A DNA stretch of 34,234 nucleotides from a virus. The number at the start of each line of letters is the position of its first letter. Positions within the stretch are counted from its first letter, which is position 1. The translations under genes were made by a program, and so were the position numbers. Below the pieces are notes generated by a model, which saw only the letters and a list, made by a program, of their open reading frames with translations, was not told the DNA's origin and did no database searches. The DNA is taken from positions 1 through 34,234 of the IMG/VR virus record IMGVR_UViG_3300035698_029402; one strand, given 5' to 3'. Positions 6,579-12,885 of the stretch are shown here, one piece after another.

Positions 6579-6698
6579 TGAGAAGTGAGAAGTGAAAAGC
6601 AAAAACAGTGAAAAGTGAATAGTGAAAAGTGAGAAGTGGTGGAGTCGCTTCGGGCTTCGCCTGCGGCTACGCCCGATAAATCGCTCCATCTATTTTAT
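6571..6698 (+). repeat. Intergenic repeat A, long form (GTGAATAGTGAAAAGTG family)
   Basis: Starts within the last codons of the transposase. Tandem GTGAATAGTG/AAAAGTG units (6571-6636) are followed by a hairpin. Outer arms TGGAG...CTCCA and an inner CGGGC...GCCCG enclose an extra ~29-base insert that the short forms lack. The downstream part (CTCCATCT, then T-rich, then AAAAAAGGAGG) continues into the ribosome site of the MuB gene. Nearly identical to copy C at 9540-9643. Confidence 0.85.
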
Positions 6699-6714
6699 AA
6701 AAAAGGAGGATGTA

Positions 6715-7440
6715 ATGACGATTGAGATTAATCCCGTGTTTATTCAGACCAGAAATGTGCGGAATTTTTCCGTGATGATGAAGGCCCTGGACCTGGGGGC
6801 CGGTGAGGGACGCCTGGCCCTGGTGTGGGGCCGTGCCGGAAGAGGGAAGACGCGCACCAGCCAGTGGTATCAGGCCAATAACGGCGGCGTGTACATGCGC
6901 ATGGCCACGGTGTGGCGCACGTCCGAGCTCTATTTTCTCCAGTCCCTGGCCAGGGAGTTGGGGATTGCCGCTCCGGCCGGGCGCAAAGGGCCGGTATTTG
7001 CCCAGGTTATGGACGCCTTGATCGATGAGCCTTGCGCCGTCTTTCTGGATGAGATCGAAAAACTGTCCAAATTTTTCCTGGACGTGATCCGGGACCTGTC
7101 TGACCTGTCGGCCTGCCCCATTATTTTGATCGGGGAAGCTGAGCTTTACAGCTACATGCGCCAGAACCGGCGGGTGTGGAGCCGGACCTACCAGCAGATG
7201 GAGTTTGCGCCCATTGATGCTGCGGACATCGTGATCTATGCCAGGGACCTGACGGGCGGAGCAATCAGGCTGCCTGTGTCCGCGGCAAGGATCCTGCACG
7301 GATCATCCGACGGAGACTTCCGGATCGTTCGCCGGGACGTGATCCAGGTGATACATTTTGCCAACGGCCGGGGAACGGTTGAGATTACCGATGACCTGGT
7401 GAAAACGGCAATCAAGACCGGCCTGAGCGGGAGGCGATAA
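6715..7440 (+). CDS. MuB-like AAA+ ATPase (241 aa)
   Basis: Transposition partner of the transposase: in Mu, ATP-bound MuB coats target DNA, delivers it to MuA and protects phage DNA from self-insertion. Walker A is G39-T46 (GRAGRGKT) and Walker B is AVFLDEIEK with D112/E113. A sensor-1-like segment (CPIILIGEAEL) follows. Length is shorter than MuB (312) and lacks an obvious N-terminal HTH, as in other Mu-like phages whose B protein is of the AAA_22 type. GGAGG lies 6 bases before ATG 6715; an in-frame extension to 6622 would translate the repeat and is rejected. The stop overlaps the next ATG (TAATG). Confidence 0.93.
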   Translation: MTIEINPVFIQTRNVRNFSVMMKALDLGAGEGRLALVWGRAGRGKTRTSQWYQANNGGVYMRMATVWRTSELYFLQSLARELGIAAPAGRKGPVFAQVMDALIDEPCAVFLDEIEKLSKFFLDVIRDLSDLSACPIILIGEAELYSYMRQNRRVWSRTYQQMEFAPIDAADIVIYARDLTGGAIRLPVSAARILHGSSDGDFRIVRRDVIQVIHFANGRGTVEITDDLVKTAIKTGLSGRR

Positions 7441-8024
7441 TGGCTCACGGAGATCATGCCCGCCAGGTGCGGGAAAGTCTGCAACGACACGGCGTCCGCG
7501 GAGCTGAAGTTCAAACCCGGCAGGTGGCCGTAGATCTGGACCTGGTGTCCCCTGCGGAAAAAAAGCTCCTGCATCGCACTCTTTACGATTTTGCCAAACG
7601 CGGTGAAATTCAGCGGGTGCGTCAGGGCGTGTATATTTATATCGGAAAATCAAAATCGAAAACAGATAAGCGCGGGGCCATATGGCGGGTGTTGCGGGCG
7701 CGCAGGCATACAACCACCACGGTGTCGGACCTGCAGGCCATGTGCGGGGTGAGCGAAGGATATGCAAAGGAATACCTGCAGATGCTCTGCTCAAATTCCG
7801 TACTGCGGCGGTTTTCAGGCGGGCATCGGGCCGATGGCGGCGAGGTGGGCGTCCGGTACCGGCTGATTAAGGATCCGGGCCCGGGTGTTCCGGCGGACGA
7901 AAAGAAGGCTGCCCGGCTGCGGAAGATACGGGGGGCGCGGAAAAAGGCGGCTTTGGCGGCGCTGGCTGAGGCCGAGGCCGCTATTTTGAAGGTGCGGGAA
8001 CTTATTAAAAACAGTGAAAAGTGA
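7440..8024 (+). CDS. Winged-helix DNA-binding protein (194 aa)
   Basis: Start overlaps the MuB stop (TAATG), so the two are translationally coupled. The N-terminal part (residues ~35-70, AEKKLLHRTLYDFAKRGEIQ, then RVRQGVYIYIG) and the middle (~80-145, RHTTTTVSDLQAMCGVSEGY, AKEYLQMLCSNSVLRR) look like two winged-helix units, each ending in a beta-wing. The C-terminus is a long basic, Ala-rich helix. It probably acts with the transposition proteins; the exact role is unknown. The last residues (KNSEK) derive from the intergenic repeat. Confidence 0.75.
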   Translation: MAHGDHARQVRESLQRHGVRGAEVQTRQVAVDLDLVSPAEKKLLHRTLYDFAKRGEIQRVRQGVYIYIGKSKSKTDKRGAIWRVLRARRHTTTTVSDLQAMCGVSEGYAKEYLQMLCSNSVLRRFSGGHRADGGEVGVRYRLIKDPGPGVPADEKKAARLRKIRGARKKAALAALAEAEAAILKVRELIKNSEK

Positions 8025-8063
8025 ATAGTGAGAAGTGGTGGAATCGCTTCGCTCTATCTAATT
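8011..8063 (+). repeat. Intergenic repeat B, short form
   Basis: ACAGTGAAAAGTGAATAGTG, then GTGGAATCGCTTCGCTCTATCT. Same family as A but with the short hairpin and no ribosome site at its end. Overlaps the final codons of the winged-helix gene and leads to the HNH gene. Confidence 0.8.
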
Positions 8064-8083
8064 AATGTTGGGCATATAAATTG

Positions 8084-8851
8084 ATGAGAAGAAAATATAC
8101 AGCCAAACAACTGGCATTTTTAAAAGAAGGCTACCTGACTATGACGGTTGGGCACTTAATGATCGCCTTCAATGCCGAATTCGGTACGAACAAACGCGAA
8201 ACGGCGATCGGGTCAGCCCTAAGAAATCATAAAATTAGATGCGGTCGGCGGCGAAGATACACCCGGGAGCAGGCTGCTTTTATTGCCAACAGCTATGCCG
8301 GCCGGAGTATTGCCGACATGACCGCTGTTTTTAACAGCCAATTCGGCAAGAAGGAGACGAAACGGCAGATAATCTCTTTTGTGAAGAATAGGGGCATCGT
8401 ATCGGGCCGCAGCGGGCGTTTTGAGAAGGGCCACAGGCCTCACAACTACGGGAAAAAAGGCTGGGCATCTGGCGGGCGATCGGTCAAGACCCGGTTTAAA
8501 CCAGGACGTCGACCTCATACGTGGCTACCTGTCGGTTCTGAGCGCGTTACCAAAGCCGGATTCCTTCAAAAAAAAGTCTCAGATACCGGCTATGGCTCGC
8601 GTGACTGGCAAAGCGTTCACAGCTGGTTGTGGGTGCAAAATTACGGGCCGATCCCTGAGGGGCACATTGTCGTGTTCCGGGACGGAGACAGAAAAAATAA
8701 TAAAATAGAAAATCTGGAGATGATTTCGAGAGGGGAAAACATGCGCAGGAACTCTATCCATAATTTACCCGAAGAACTGGTCGACGTTTGCCGAATCCGT
8801 GGCGTTTTGAACCGCCACATCAACAAAAGGATGGGAAAAAATGAAAAATAA
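8084..8851 (+). CDS. HNH endonuclease with two tandem HTH-like repeats (255 aa)
   Basis: The C-terminal half is an HNH_3-type nuclease domain: VHSWLWVQNYGPIPEGHIVV with H179 and H194, then FRDGDRKNNKIENLEMISR with the metal-site Asn. The N-terminal half holds two ~52-residue repeats (residues 4-54 and 58-109), both matching [KR]YTxxQxAFxxxxY...FNxxFG...Nx(K/R)IxxGR; they are probably helix-turn-helix DNA-binding units. The build is that of a free-standing homing-type endonuclease inserted among the early genes. No clear ribosome site is seen; a TTG one codon earlier is possible. The end overlaps the next start by 11 bases. Confidence 0.88.
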   Translation: MRRKYTAKQLAFLKEGYLTMTVGHLMIAFNAEFGTNKRETAIGSALRNHKIRCGRRRRYTREQAAFIANSYAGRSIADMTAVFNSQFGKKETKRQIISFVKNRGIVSGRSGRFEKGHRPHNYGKKGWASGGRSVKTRFKPGRRPHTWLPVGSERVTKAGFLQKKVSDTGYGSRDWQSVHSWLWVQNYGPIPEGHIVVFRDGDRKNNKIENLEMISRGENMRRNSIHNLPEELVDVCRIRGVLNRHINKRMGKNEK

Positions 8852-9092
8852 AATCGAAGATCTCAGGAACCATTTGTTTGTCACCATCGAACAGCTTCTG
8901 GATGCAGATGACCCGATGGACATTCCCCGCGCAAAGGCGGTCAGCCATGCAGCCCAGGCGATTATCAATTCGGCCAAGGTCGAGGTTGACTTTTTGAAAG
9001 TCACCGGCGGTGTTGAGGGCAGCGGTTTTATACCCTATGAACCCCGAAAGCCCCTGCCGCCGGGTATGCCTAAAAACCTGAAGGCCGTATAG
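8841..9092 (+). CDS. Conserved small phage protein (83 aa)
   Basis: Helical N-terminal part (MKNKIEDLRNHLFVTIEQLL, then MDIPRAKAVSHAAQAIINSA) and a proline-rich end (EPRKPLPPGMPKNL). Mu-like phages often have a protein of this size and helical pattern (with the RAxAxxxxAxxIIxxAKVE motif) just before gp16; I know no function for it. It starts inside the end of the HNH gene with AAAGGATGGG upstream, so it is coupled to it. Confidence 0.8.
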   Translation: MKNKIEDLRNHLFVTIEQLLDADDPMDIPRAKAVSHAAQAIINSAKVEVDFLKVTGGVEGSGFIPYEPRKPLPPGMPKNLKAV

Positions 9093-9116
9093 CTGGAAAG
9101 GAACCGGTGGGGAAAT

Positions 9117-9554
9117 ATGAAAAAAACGATTAAAATAGACCGCAGGAAAATCGCCCTGGTGCATGTGGCAAAGCGCCAGGTGGGGATGACGGATGATGAG
9201 TACCGGGCATTGCTGGGGCAATATGGGGCGGCGTCGTCAAAGGACCTGACCGTGGCGCGGTTTAAACTGGTGATGAAGCGCTTTGAGCACCTGGGGTTTA
9301 AATCGCGATCGTTTAAACGCCGGGCGCCGGCGGTTGATTCGCGGGGGCGGCTGCTGAAAAAGATCGAGGCCCAGCTTGCGGCCCTGGGATTGACGGCGGG
9401 GTATGCCGATGCGATCGCGCGTAATATTTTTAAAGGTAAATATCCAAATCTGGGGACGTATCGATGGCTCAAGGACCCGGTGGAGCTGCGGAAGGTTGTG
9501 GCCGCGCTGACGTATTATCAGCGGCGGCAAGCAAAAAAAGTGAAAAGTGAATAG
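9117..9554 (+). CDS. gemA: GemA/gp16 family regulatory protein (145 aa)
   Basis: Matches the Mu gp16/GemA family (DUF1018): KIALVHVAKRQVGMTDDEYR, then ALLGQYGAASSKDLT, VMKRFEHLGF, and near the C-terminus YADAIARNIFKGK with W-K-D motifs. In Mu, GemA affects host gene expression and DNA supercoiling. Length is typical (Mu ~180). GGTGGGG precedes the ATG. The C-terminal KKVKSE is encoded by the intergenic repeat and is outside the family's usual sequence. Confidence 0.88.
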   Translation: MKKTIKIDRRKIALVHVAKRQVGMTDDEYRALLGQYGAASSKDLTVARFKLVMKRFEHLGFKSRSFKRRAPAVDSRGRLLKKIEAQLAALGLTAGYADAIARNIFKGKYPNLGTYRWLKDPVELRKVVAALTYYQRRQAKKVKSE

Positions 9555-9643
9555 TGAATAGTGAAAAGTTGTGGAGTCGCTTCAGGCTTCACCTGCGGCT
9601 ACGCCCGACAAATCGCTCCATCTGTTTGATAAAAAAAGGAGGG
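9540..9643 (+). repeat. Intergenic repeat C, long form
   Basis: Same long form as repeat A: GTGAAAAGTGAATAGTG units, then TCGCTTC, the ~29-base insert and CGCTCCATCT, ending in AAAAAAAGGAGGG, which serves as ribosome site for the next small ORF. Differs from A at only a few positions over about 70 bases. Confidence 0.85.
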
Positions 9644-9648
9644 TAAAA

Positions 9649-9729
9649 ATGGAGGAAAAATTTTTCTGGGCGTTAATGGGGATTAATGTCGCGGCGCTGA
9701 TAATCGTGGTGACAATGATGTTTTTTTAA
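9649..9729 (+). CDS. Micro membrane protein (26 aa)
   Basis: MEEKFFWALMGINVAALIIV, then VTMMFF and a stop. A single hydrophobic segment spans residues ~7-26 after an acidic/Lys start. GGAGGG lies 5 bases before the ATG, which makes translation likely. Family not recognised; it could be a small holin-like or regulatory peptide. Confidence 0.65.
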   Translation: MEEKFFWALMGINVAALIIVVTMMFF

Positions 9730-9754
9730 GGCGGAATAAAAAAAGGAGGGCATG

Positions 9755-9955
9755 ATGAGACTGGGAAACGCGAGAATCTGTATTGATTGTGACGAAGTGT
9801 ATGACATGGCGGCGCATAAGCAATGCCCGCGGTGCGGCAGCCGGCAGACCGCGTCCCTGCGGGGATGGCTGAGGCCTTTGAAAAAGATACAGGCCGTTGT
9901 GCCTGTAAATCGGCAGAAGGCCGAGGCTGTGCCCGCTCCGGCCCATGCGGGGTAA
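9755..9955 (+). CDS. Small zinc-ribbon protein (66 aa)
   Basis: Cysteine pairs CIDC (residues 9-12) and CPRC (24-27) make a treble-clef-like zinc ribbon in the first half; the rest is basic and Pro/Ala-rich. Two ATGs in tandem (9752, 9755) are possible; GGAGGG is better spaced for the second. Unknown role; one of several Cys-rich small proteins in this middle region. Confidence 0.7.
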   Translation: MRLGNARICIDCDEVYDMAAHKQCPRCGSRQTASLRGWLRPLKKIQAVVPVNRQKAEAVPAPAHAG

Positions 9956-10000
9956 ATACCTGGTACAGCATATCAGCAAGCATTTTGAGGAGAACTGGCT

Positions 10001-10267
10001 ATGCAGGCGCAGAATATGACGGATGAAGAAATTGTCGCAGAAGAGATAGAATGTAATTATTGTGGATATAAATGTTTTTGCGGGCAGCAGAAGCAGATGA
10101 AGTTCCCCTGCTGCTGGGGCTGCTGGGGCCGATTGCCACTGCACTATAAGCATAAAATTTATGGCAAACAGGGTGATGATCTCATCGCCGGTGTTCTGGC
10201 AATAAAAAAATATCTGGAGGAAAATGAAAATGGCAAAATTGACGGCGCAGGAACTGCAGGTGCGTAA
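10001..10267 (+). CDS. Small Cys-rich protein (88 aa)
   Basis: Seven cysteines lie between residues 18 and 41 (ECNYCGYKCFCG, then FPCCWGCWG), suggesting one or two metal sites. A helical acidic part follows (DDLIAGVLAIKKYLEENENG). Start has GAGGAG 8 bases upstream. Its last 38 bases overlap the next gene. No family recognised. Confidence 0.72.
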   Translation: MQAQNMTDEEIVAEEIECNYCGYKCFCGQQKQMKFPCCWGCWGRLPLHYKHKIYGKQGDDLIAGVLAIKKYLEENENGKIDGAGTAGA

Positions 10268-10799
10268 AAATAAACTGTTAAGGGTGATGACCGGGCATAT
10301 CGGGGCCGGGTCCAAAATCGGAATGGGCGAACTGTATGAGGTTGTGTTTAATGATGGGTATCAAAATCGGATCAACGATACCAAGCTTTTGCGGCGGCTG
10401 ATTACGGAACTTCGTTTTGACGGCGTGCCCATTATCAGCAGCTCCGCCAGGGCGGACGGTGGATACTGGCTTGCTGCTGCCGGGAGTGAGCTGGAGAGCT
10501 ATTGTGAAAATCTGAAAAAGCATGCGTTGAAAAAGCTGGCCCAGGTGGCGAATTTAAAGAAGACGGCCCTGCCGGAATTGGTGGGTCAGATTCGGCTGGA
10601 ACTTGAGAATTCAATAGTGAGAAGTGAAATGAAATGTTTTATTTGTGGATCTAATGAATCTCAATGGCGCATGACATACGAAAAACACCTTTGCAAAGAA
10701 TGTTGGGAAACAATAGAACGATTGAAAATATTCCGGGAAAAGATTTCAGAGGAAAGAAAACATGGAAGCAAAAGAACAGGCAGAGCAGCTCCTCTGTGA
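10230..10799 (+). CDS. Winged-helix protein fused to a zinc finger (189 aa)
   Basis: Residues ~1-125 look like a phage winged-helix protein (AQELQVRKNKLLRVMTGHIG, RRLITELRFDGVPIISS, GYWLAAAGSELESY). Residues 128-133 (SIVRSE) are encoded by a fragment of the intergenic repeat. From Met134 there is a separate zinc-finger domain (MKCFICGSNESQW...HLCKECWETI, CxxC...CxxC). The Met at 10629-10631 may be the original start of a separate gene. GGAGG at about 10216 suits ATG 10230 better than ATG 10224. The end overlaps the Gam start by 38 bases. Confidence 0.78.
   Translation: MAKLTAQELQVRKNKLLRVMTGHIGAGSKIGMGELYEVVFNDGYQNRINDTKLLRRLITELRFDGVPIISSSARADGGYWLAAAGSELESYCENLKKHALKKLAQVANLKKTALPELVGQIRLELENSIVRSEMKCFICGSNESQWRMTYEKHLCKECWETIERLKIFREKISEERKHGSKRTGRAAPL
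10613..10628 (+). repeat. Intergenic-repeat fragment F, inside a gene
   Basis: AATAGTGAGAAGTGAA is shared with repeat A (6574-). Here it is read through in frame as part of the winged-helix/zinc-finger gene, without the hairpin part. Confidence 0.65.
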
Positions 10800-11229
10800 A
10801 GCGGCGGAAATAAAGGGCCGGATTGAGGCTGTTGAGGCCGAGGCAGCGCTGATGATTGCGGCGATTGCCGAGATATATACCGTCAAACTGGGAGTAGATA
10901 AGGCCCGGATGAAAACGATTGAAAAAGAAATAAAGAAGTTATCGAGGAAGAACAAAAAACATTTTTTCAAGAGTGATTCAGACCGGCTGCAGCTTGCCTC
11001 CGGAGCGCTGCTGTATAATGTGACAAAACGGGTGAAACGAATAAGAGGAGCGCTCGCAAAGATTGAGGCTGCCGGGATTAAGAATGTGATCAAGATCGTC
11101 AAGTCGGTTAACTGGGACGCGGTGGAGAAGCTGGAAGATGAGGATCTTGAGAAGATCGGGACGTGTCGGGTTAAAAAGGATGTTTTTGAGTATGAGGTGG
11201 GGAAAGGGAAAAAAGTGAAAAGTGAATAG
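10762..11229 (+). CDS. gam: Gam-like DNA-end protection protein (155 aa)
   Basis: Mu Gam family: a long N-terminal helix (QLLCEAAEIKGRIEAVEAEA), then the beta part with DRLQLASGALLYNVTKRVKR and the ending FEYEVGKGKK. Mu Gam binds double-strand DNA ends as a Ku-like homodimer and shields linear phage DNA from exonucleases. Length is close to Mu Gam (174). GAGGA precedes the start. The C-terminal KVKSE comes from the repeat that follows. Bacteriophage Gam is usually just downstream of the transposition genes, as here. Confidence 0.88.
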   Translation: MEAKEQAEQLLCEAAEIKGRIEAVEAEAALMIAAIAEIYTVKLGVDKARMKTIEKEIKKLSRKNKKHFFKSDSDRLQLASGALLYNVTKRVKRIRGALAKIEAAGIKNVIKIVKSVNWDAVEKLEDEDLEKIGTCRVKKDVFEYEVGKGKKVKSE

Positions 11230-11268
11230 TGAAAAGTTGTGGAATCGCTTCGCTCCATCTATTTGATA
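11215..11268 (+). repeat. Intergenic repeat D, short form
   Basis: GTGAAAAGTGAATAGTG, then GTGGAATCGCTTCGCTCCATCT. Short hairpin: TGGA/TCCA outer pairs with CG/CG around a short loop. Overlaps the last codons of gam and runs up to the AAAGGAG ribosome site of the next gene. Confidence 0.8.
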
Positions 11269-11286
11269 ATCCTTGAAAGGAGAACC

Positions 11287-11526
11287 ATGTTAACAACAGC
11301 AGCCAGAGAGCAAGACGTTAGCCTTACGAGGTTCTTTATGATCGACATAGATGGGAAAAAATATCTTGAAGTGCCGGTTGAAAAGTTTGCTTTCGGCAAT
11401 GCCTGTAACTATTGTGCTTTTAAAGGAACTGATTGCTACAACAGAAACGATTTTGATTGTCACGGTGATTCAAGGACAGACGGTCGATCTATTGTTTTTA
11501 AAGAGGCTAAAACAGCGGATGGGTGA
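11287..11526 (+). CDS. Cys-rich small protein (79 aa)
   Basis: The C-terminal part holds four cysteines, CNYCAFKGTDC and later DC (about residues 43-61), after a beta-like start (TRFFMIDIDGKKYLEVPVEK). This is a small metal-binding protein of a type common in phages; function unknown. The start at 11287 has AAAGGAG; an in-frame start at 11239 lies inside the repeat and is rejected. Confidence 0.72.
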   Translation: MLTTAAREQDVSLTRFFMIDIDGKKYLEVPVEKFAFGNACNYCAFKGTDCYNRNDFDCHGDSRTDGRSIVFKEAKTADG

Positions 11527-11529
11527 TTC

Positions 11530-11697
11530 ATGGCAGGAAGAAAGATAATAGAAAAACATGCTGGCGCCATTGTGTCAGTCCTAAAATCAGGGGCGCAATT
11601 CACCAGGGAGGACTTACTGTTTCTATCCAAGTTTTTCAAGGAATTAGCTGACATAGTAGACAAGAAATTAGAAAATGGAAAACAGGAGGCGGCGTAA
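11530..11697 (+). CDS. Small helical protein (55 aa)
   Basis: MAGRKIIEKHAGAIVSVLKS, then LLFLSKFFKELADIV and a charged end. Starts 3 bases after the previous stop and its own stop overlaps the next start (TAATG). Helical throughout, no cysteines. No family recognised; phage-like codon use and tight packing support it. Confidence 0.6.
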   Translation: MAGRKIIEKHAGAIVSVLKSGAQFTREDLLFLSKFFKELADIVDKKLENGKQEAA

Positions 11698-11759
11698 TGG
11701 ACTTTTTAATACTTTGTATCACTATTATTATTATTGTGTATTTAGCAGTCAATTCATAA
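11697..11759 (+). CDS. Micro membrane protein (20 aa)
   Basis: MDFLILCITIIIIVYLAVNS: a single membrane segment. Start overlaps the previous stop (TAATG) and GGAGG lies about 8 bases upstream in the previous gene, so translation is likely coupled. Resembles the 26-aa membrane peptide at 9649 in build only. Confidence 0.5.
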   Translation: MDFLILCITIIIIVYLAVNS

Positions 11760-11800
11760 CATCCGTGAGTTGAAACATTAGTCCAAAAGGGGAAGGATAT

Positions 11801-11974
11801 ATGTTGCGGTTTATAATCTGTAATTTGTTTCACAGGCACATGTGGCTCGGCGTACGCGAAATGGAGCGGATTGGATTGACCGCGAAAAAAGCAATCCATT
11901 GTCAAATTTGTGATGGGCCTTTGGCTGAACTGATTATCGACGAACTGAAAAAGGATGCAACAAGATGCGACTGA
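11801..11974 (+). CDS. Small protein with CxxC (57 aa)
   Basis: MLRFIICNLFHRHMWLGVRE, then MERIGLTAKKAIHCQICDGP and an acidic/basic helix. One CQIC pair is preceded by His and Cys residues, perhaps a half zinc finger. The end overlaps the next start by 10 bases. GGGGAAGG lies 5-8 bases before the start. Family not recognised. Confidence 0.65.
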   Translation: MLRFIICNLFHRHMWLGVREMERIGLTAKKAIHCQICDGPLAELIIDELKKDATRCD

Positions 11975-12480
11975 TATGCCCGAGCTGCGGGGCCGTGCAC
12001 AGCGCGGAGGCGTGGCGCAATGACGATACGGCCAGGGCCTGCATGGTGCAGGCGGTAAAATTGCCGGGGCCGGTGTCGGCTCAATTGTGGGGATATCTGG
12101 CCCTGTTTCGGCCGGGCACGAAGAGGGGCTTGCAGTGGAGCCGGGTGCAGCGGCTTATGGCTGACCTGGCCGACCAGGTGGGGACCGGGCACATTCAGCA
12201 GGCTCGCAAGGTTGCCCGGCCTGCATCACCCGCGATCTGGGCGCAGGCAATGGAAAAGATGATCGATCAGCCGCCGGGCAAGCTGCCGTTGAAAAACCAC
12301 AATTACCTGCGGGCTATTGTGTATGATCTGGCTGATGAGGCTGACCGGAAAACTGAGACGGCTCGCAATCAAACGGAAAGAACCGGGCAGTTTCGCGGGG
12401 AATCGACTTCCCGGGATGCTTCGCAAATCAGCGTGGAGGAAATGCGGGCGATGGTGGCAAAGAAAAGAAAAAATAAATGA
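11965..12480 (+). CDS. Zinc-ribbon phage protein (171 aa)
   Basis: Starts with MRLICPSCGAVHSAEAW (a CPSC knuckle), followed by CM and a helical domain with LWGYLALFRPGTKRGLQWSR, then LPLKNHNYLRAIVYDLAD. Proteins of this pattern (zinc knuckle, 'LFRPxxxRxLxW', 'PLKxHxYLxxI') are common in Mu-like phages and prophages of Proteobacteria, in the early/middle region; function is unknown, with a role in replication or regulation possible. Overlaps the genes on both sides by a few bases. Confidence 0.78.
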   Translation: MRLICPSCGAVHSAEAWRNDDTARACMVQAVKLPGPVSAQLWGYLALFRPGTKRGLQWSRVQRLMADLADQVGTGHIQQARKVARPASPAIWAQAMEKMIDQPPGKLPLKNHNYLRAIVYDLADEADRKTETARNQTERTGQFRGESTSRDASQISVEEMRAMVAKKRKNK

Positions 12481-12488
12481 GGGGAAAA

Positions 12489-12677
12489 ATGTGTAAAGCT
12501 ATAAATATTAAAACAGTAAAAAAAGAACCGCCCGAGTCCGAGTATTTTGGCCCTCTCATAAAATGTCCAAAATGCGGCAGAATTCTCATGGAGGCAACGC
12601 TGGATAGTTTAAAAACTCGTTGCCGTAAATGTGGTTGGTGGATAGTAATAAAACCGGAAAATGGGAAAGCAATTTGA
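12489..12677 (+). CDS. Com-like zinc finger protein (62 aa)
   Basis: Residues ~22-52 read IKCPKCGRILMEATLDSLKT, then RCRKCGWWIVIK. This is the four-cysteine pattern of Mu Com (CxxC, then 'LLxxA', then RCxxC), the RNA-binding activator of mom translation. Start ATG 12489 has GAGGGG upstream; another ATG at 12477 is in frame and overlaps the previous stop. No mom gene follows; a 90-base AT-rich stretch and a strong terminator come next, so the target mRNA may be elsewhere or different. Confidence 0.78.
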   Translation: MCKAINIKTVKKEPPESEYFGPLIKCPKCGRILMEATLDSLKTRCRKCGWWIVIKPENGKAI

Positions 12678-12766
12678 AAAATAATTTGCAATATGATATG
12701 ATTTGATATACCTAGAATAATTAGCGCGGCTCGCCTGCCATCTTTAAACACCATAGCGGCTTTCAC
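12678..12766. promoter_or_regulatory. AT-rich region before terminator; possible promoter
   Basis: The region has TTGCAA followed by TATACC at a short 15-base spacing, and AT-rich repeats of TATGAT. The late operon starts 100 bases later, past the terminator, so any promoter here would depend on passing the terminator or serve only a short RNA. No firm signal. Confidence 0.25.
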
Positions 12767-12816
12767 AGCCCGGTTTCCCTGGAGAATTTTCTCCGGGGCA
12801 GCCGGGCTTTTTTTTT
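12767..12816 (+). terminator. Rho-independent terminator, end of early/middle block
   Basis: AGCCCGG (12767-12773) pairs with CCGGGCT (12802-12808), with an inner GGAGAA-TT-TTCTCC hairpin, followed by nine T (12808-12816). Stem and T-run are classic for the plus strand. It closes the early/middle genes, just before the lysis and head block. Confidence 0.88.
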
Positions 12817-12834
12817 GGAGAAAGGCTATCCACC

Positions 12835-12885
12835 ATGAAGGACATTAAAAAAAAGGGAGATTATCATGGAAGAGATATTCGCTAA
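12835..12885 (+). CDS. Possible 16-aa leader peptide
   Basis: MKDIKKKGDYHGRDIR, starting 18 bases after the terminator T-run with AAAGG about 9 bases upstream, and overlapping the holin start by 20 bases. It may only couple translation; it could equally be chance. Confidence 0.25.
   Translation: MKDIKKKGDYHGRDIR

Noticed and set aside
6571-6640. Short tandem units taken as a CRISPR array
   Set aside because: Units are only ~7-10 bases with no spacers of constant length and no cas genes nearby.
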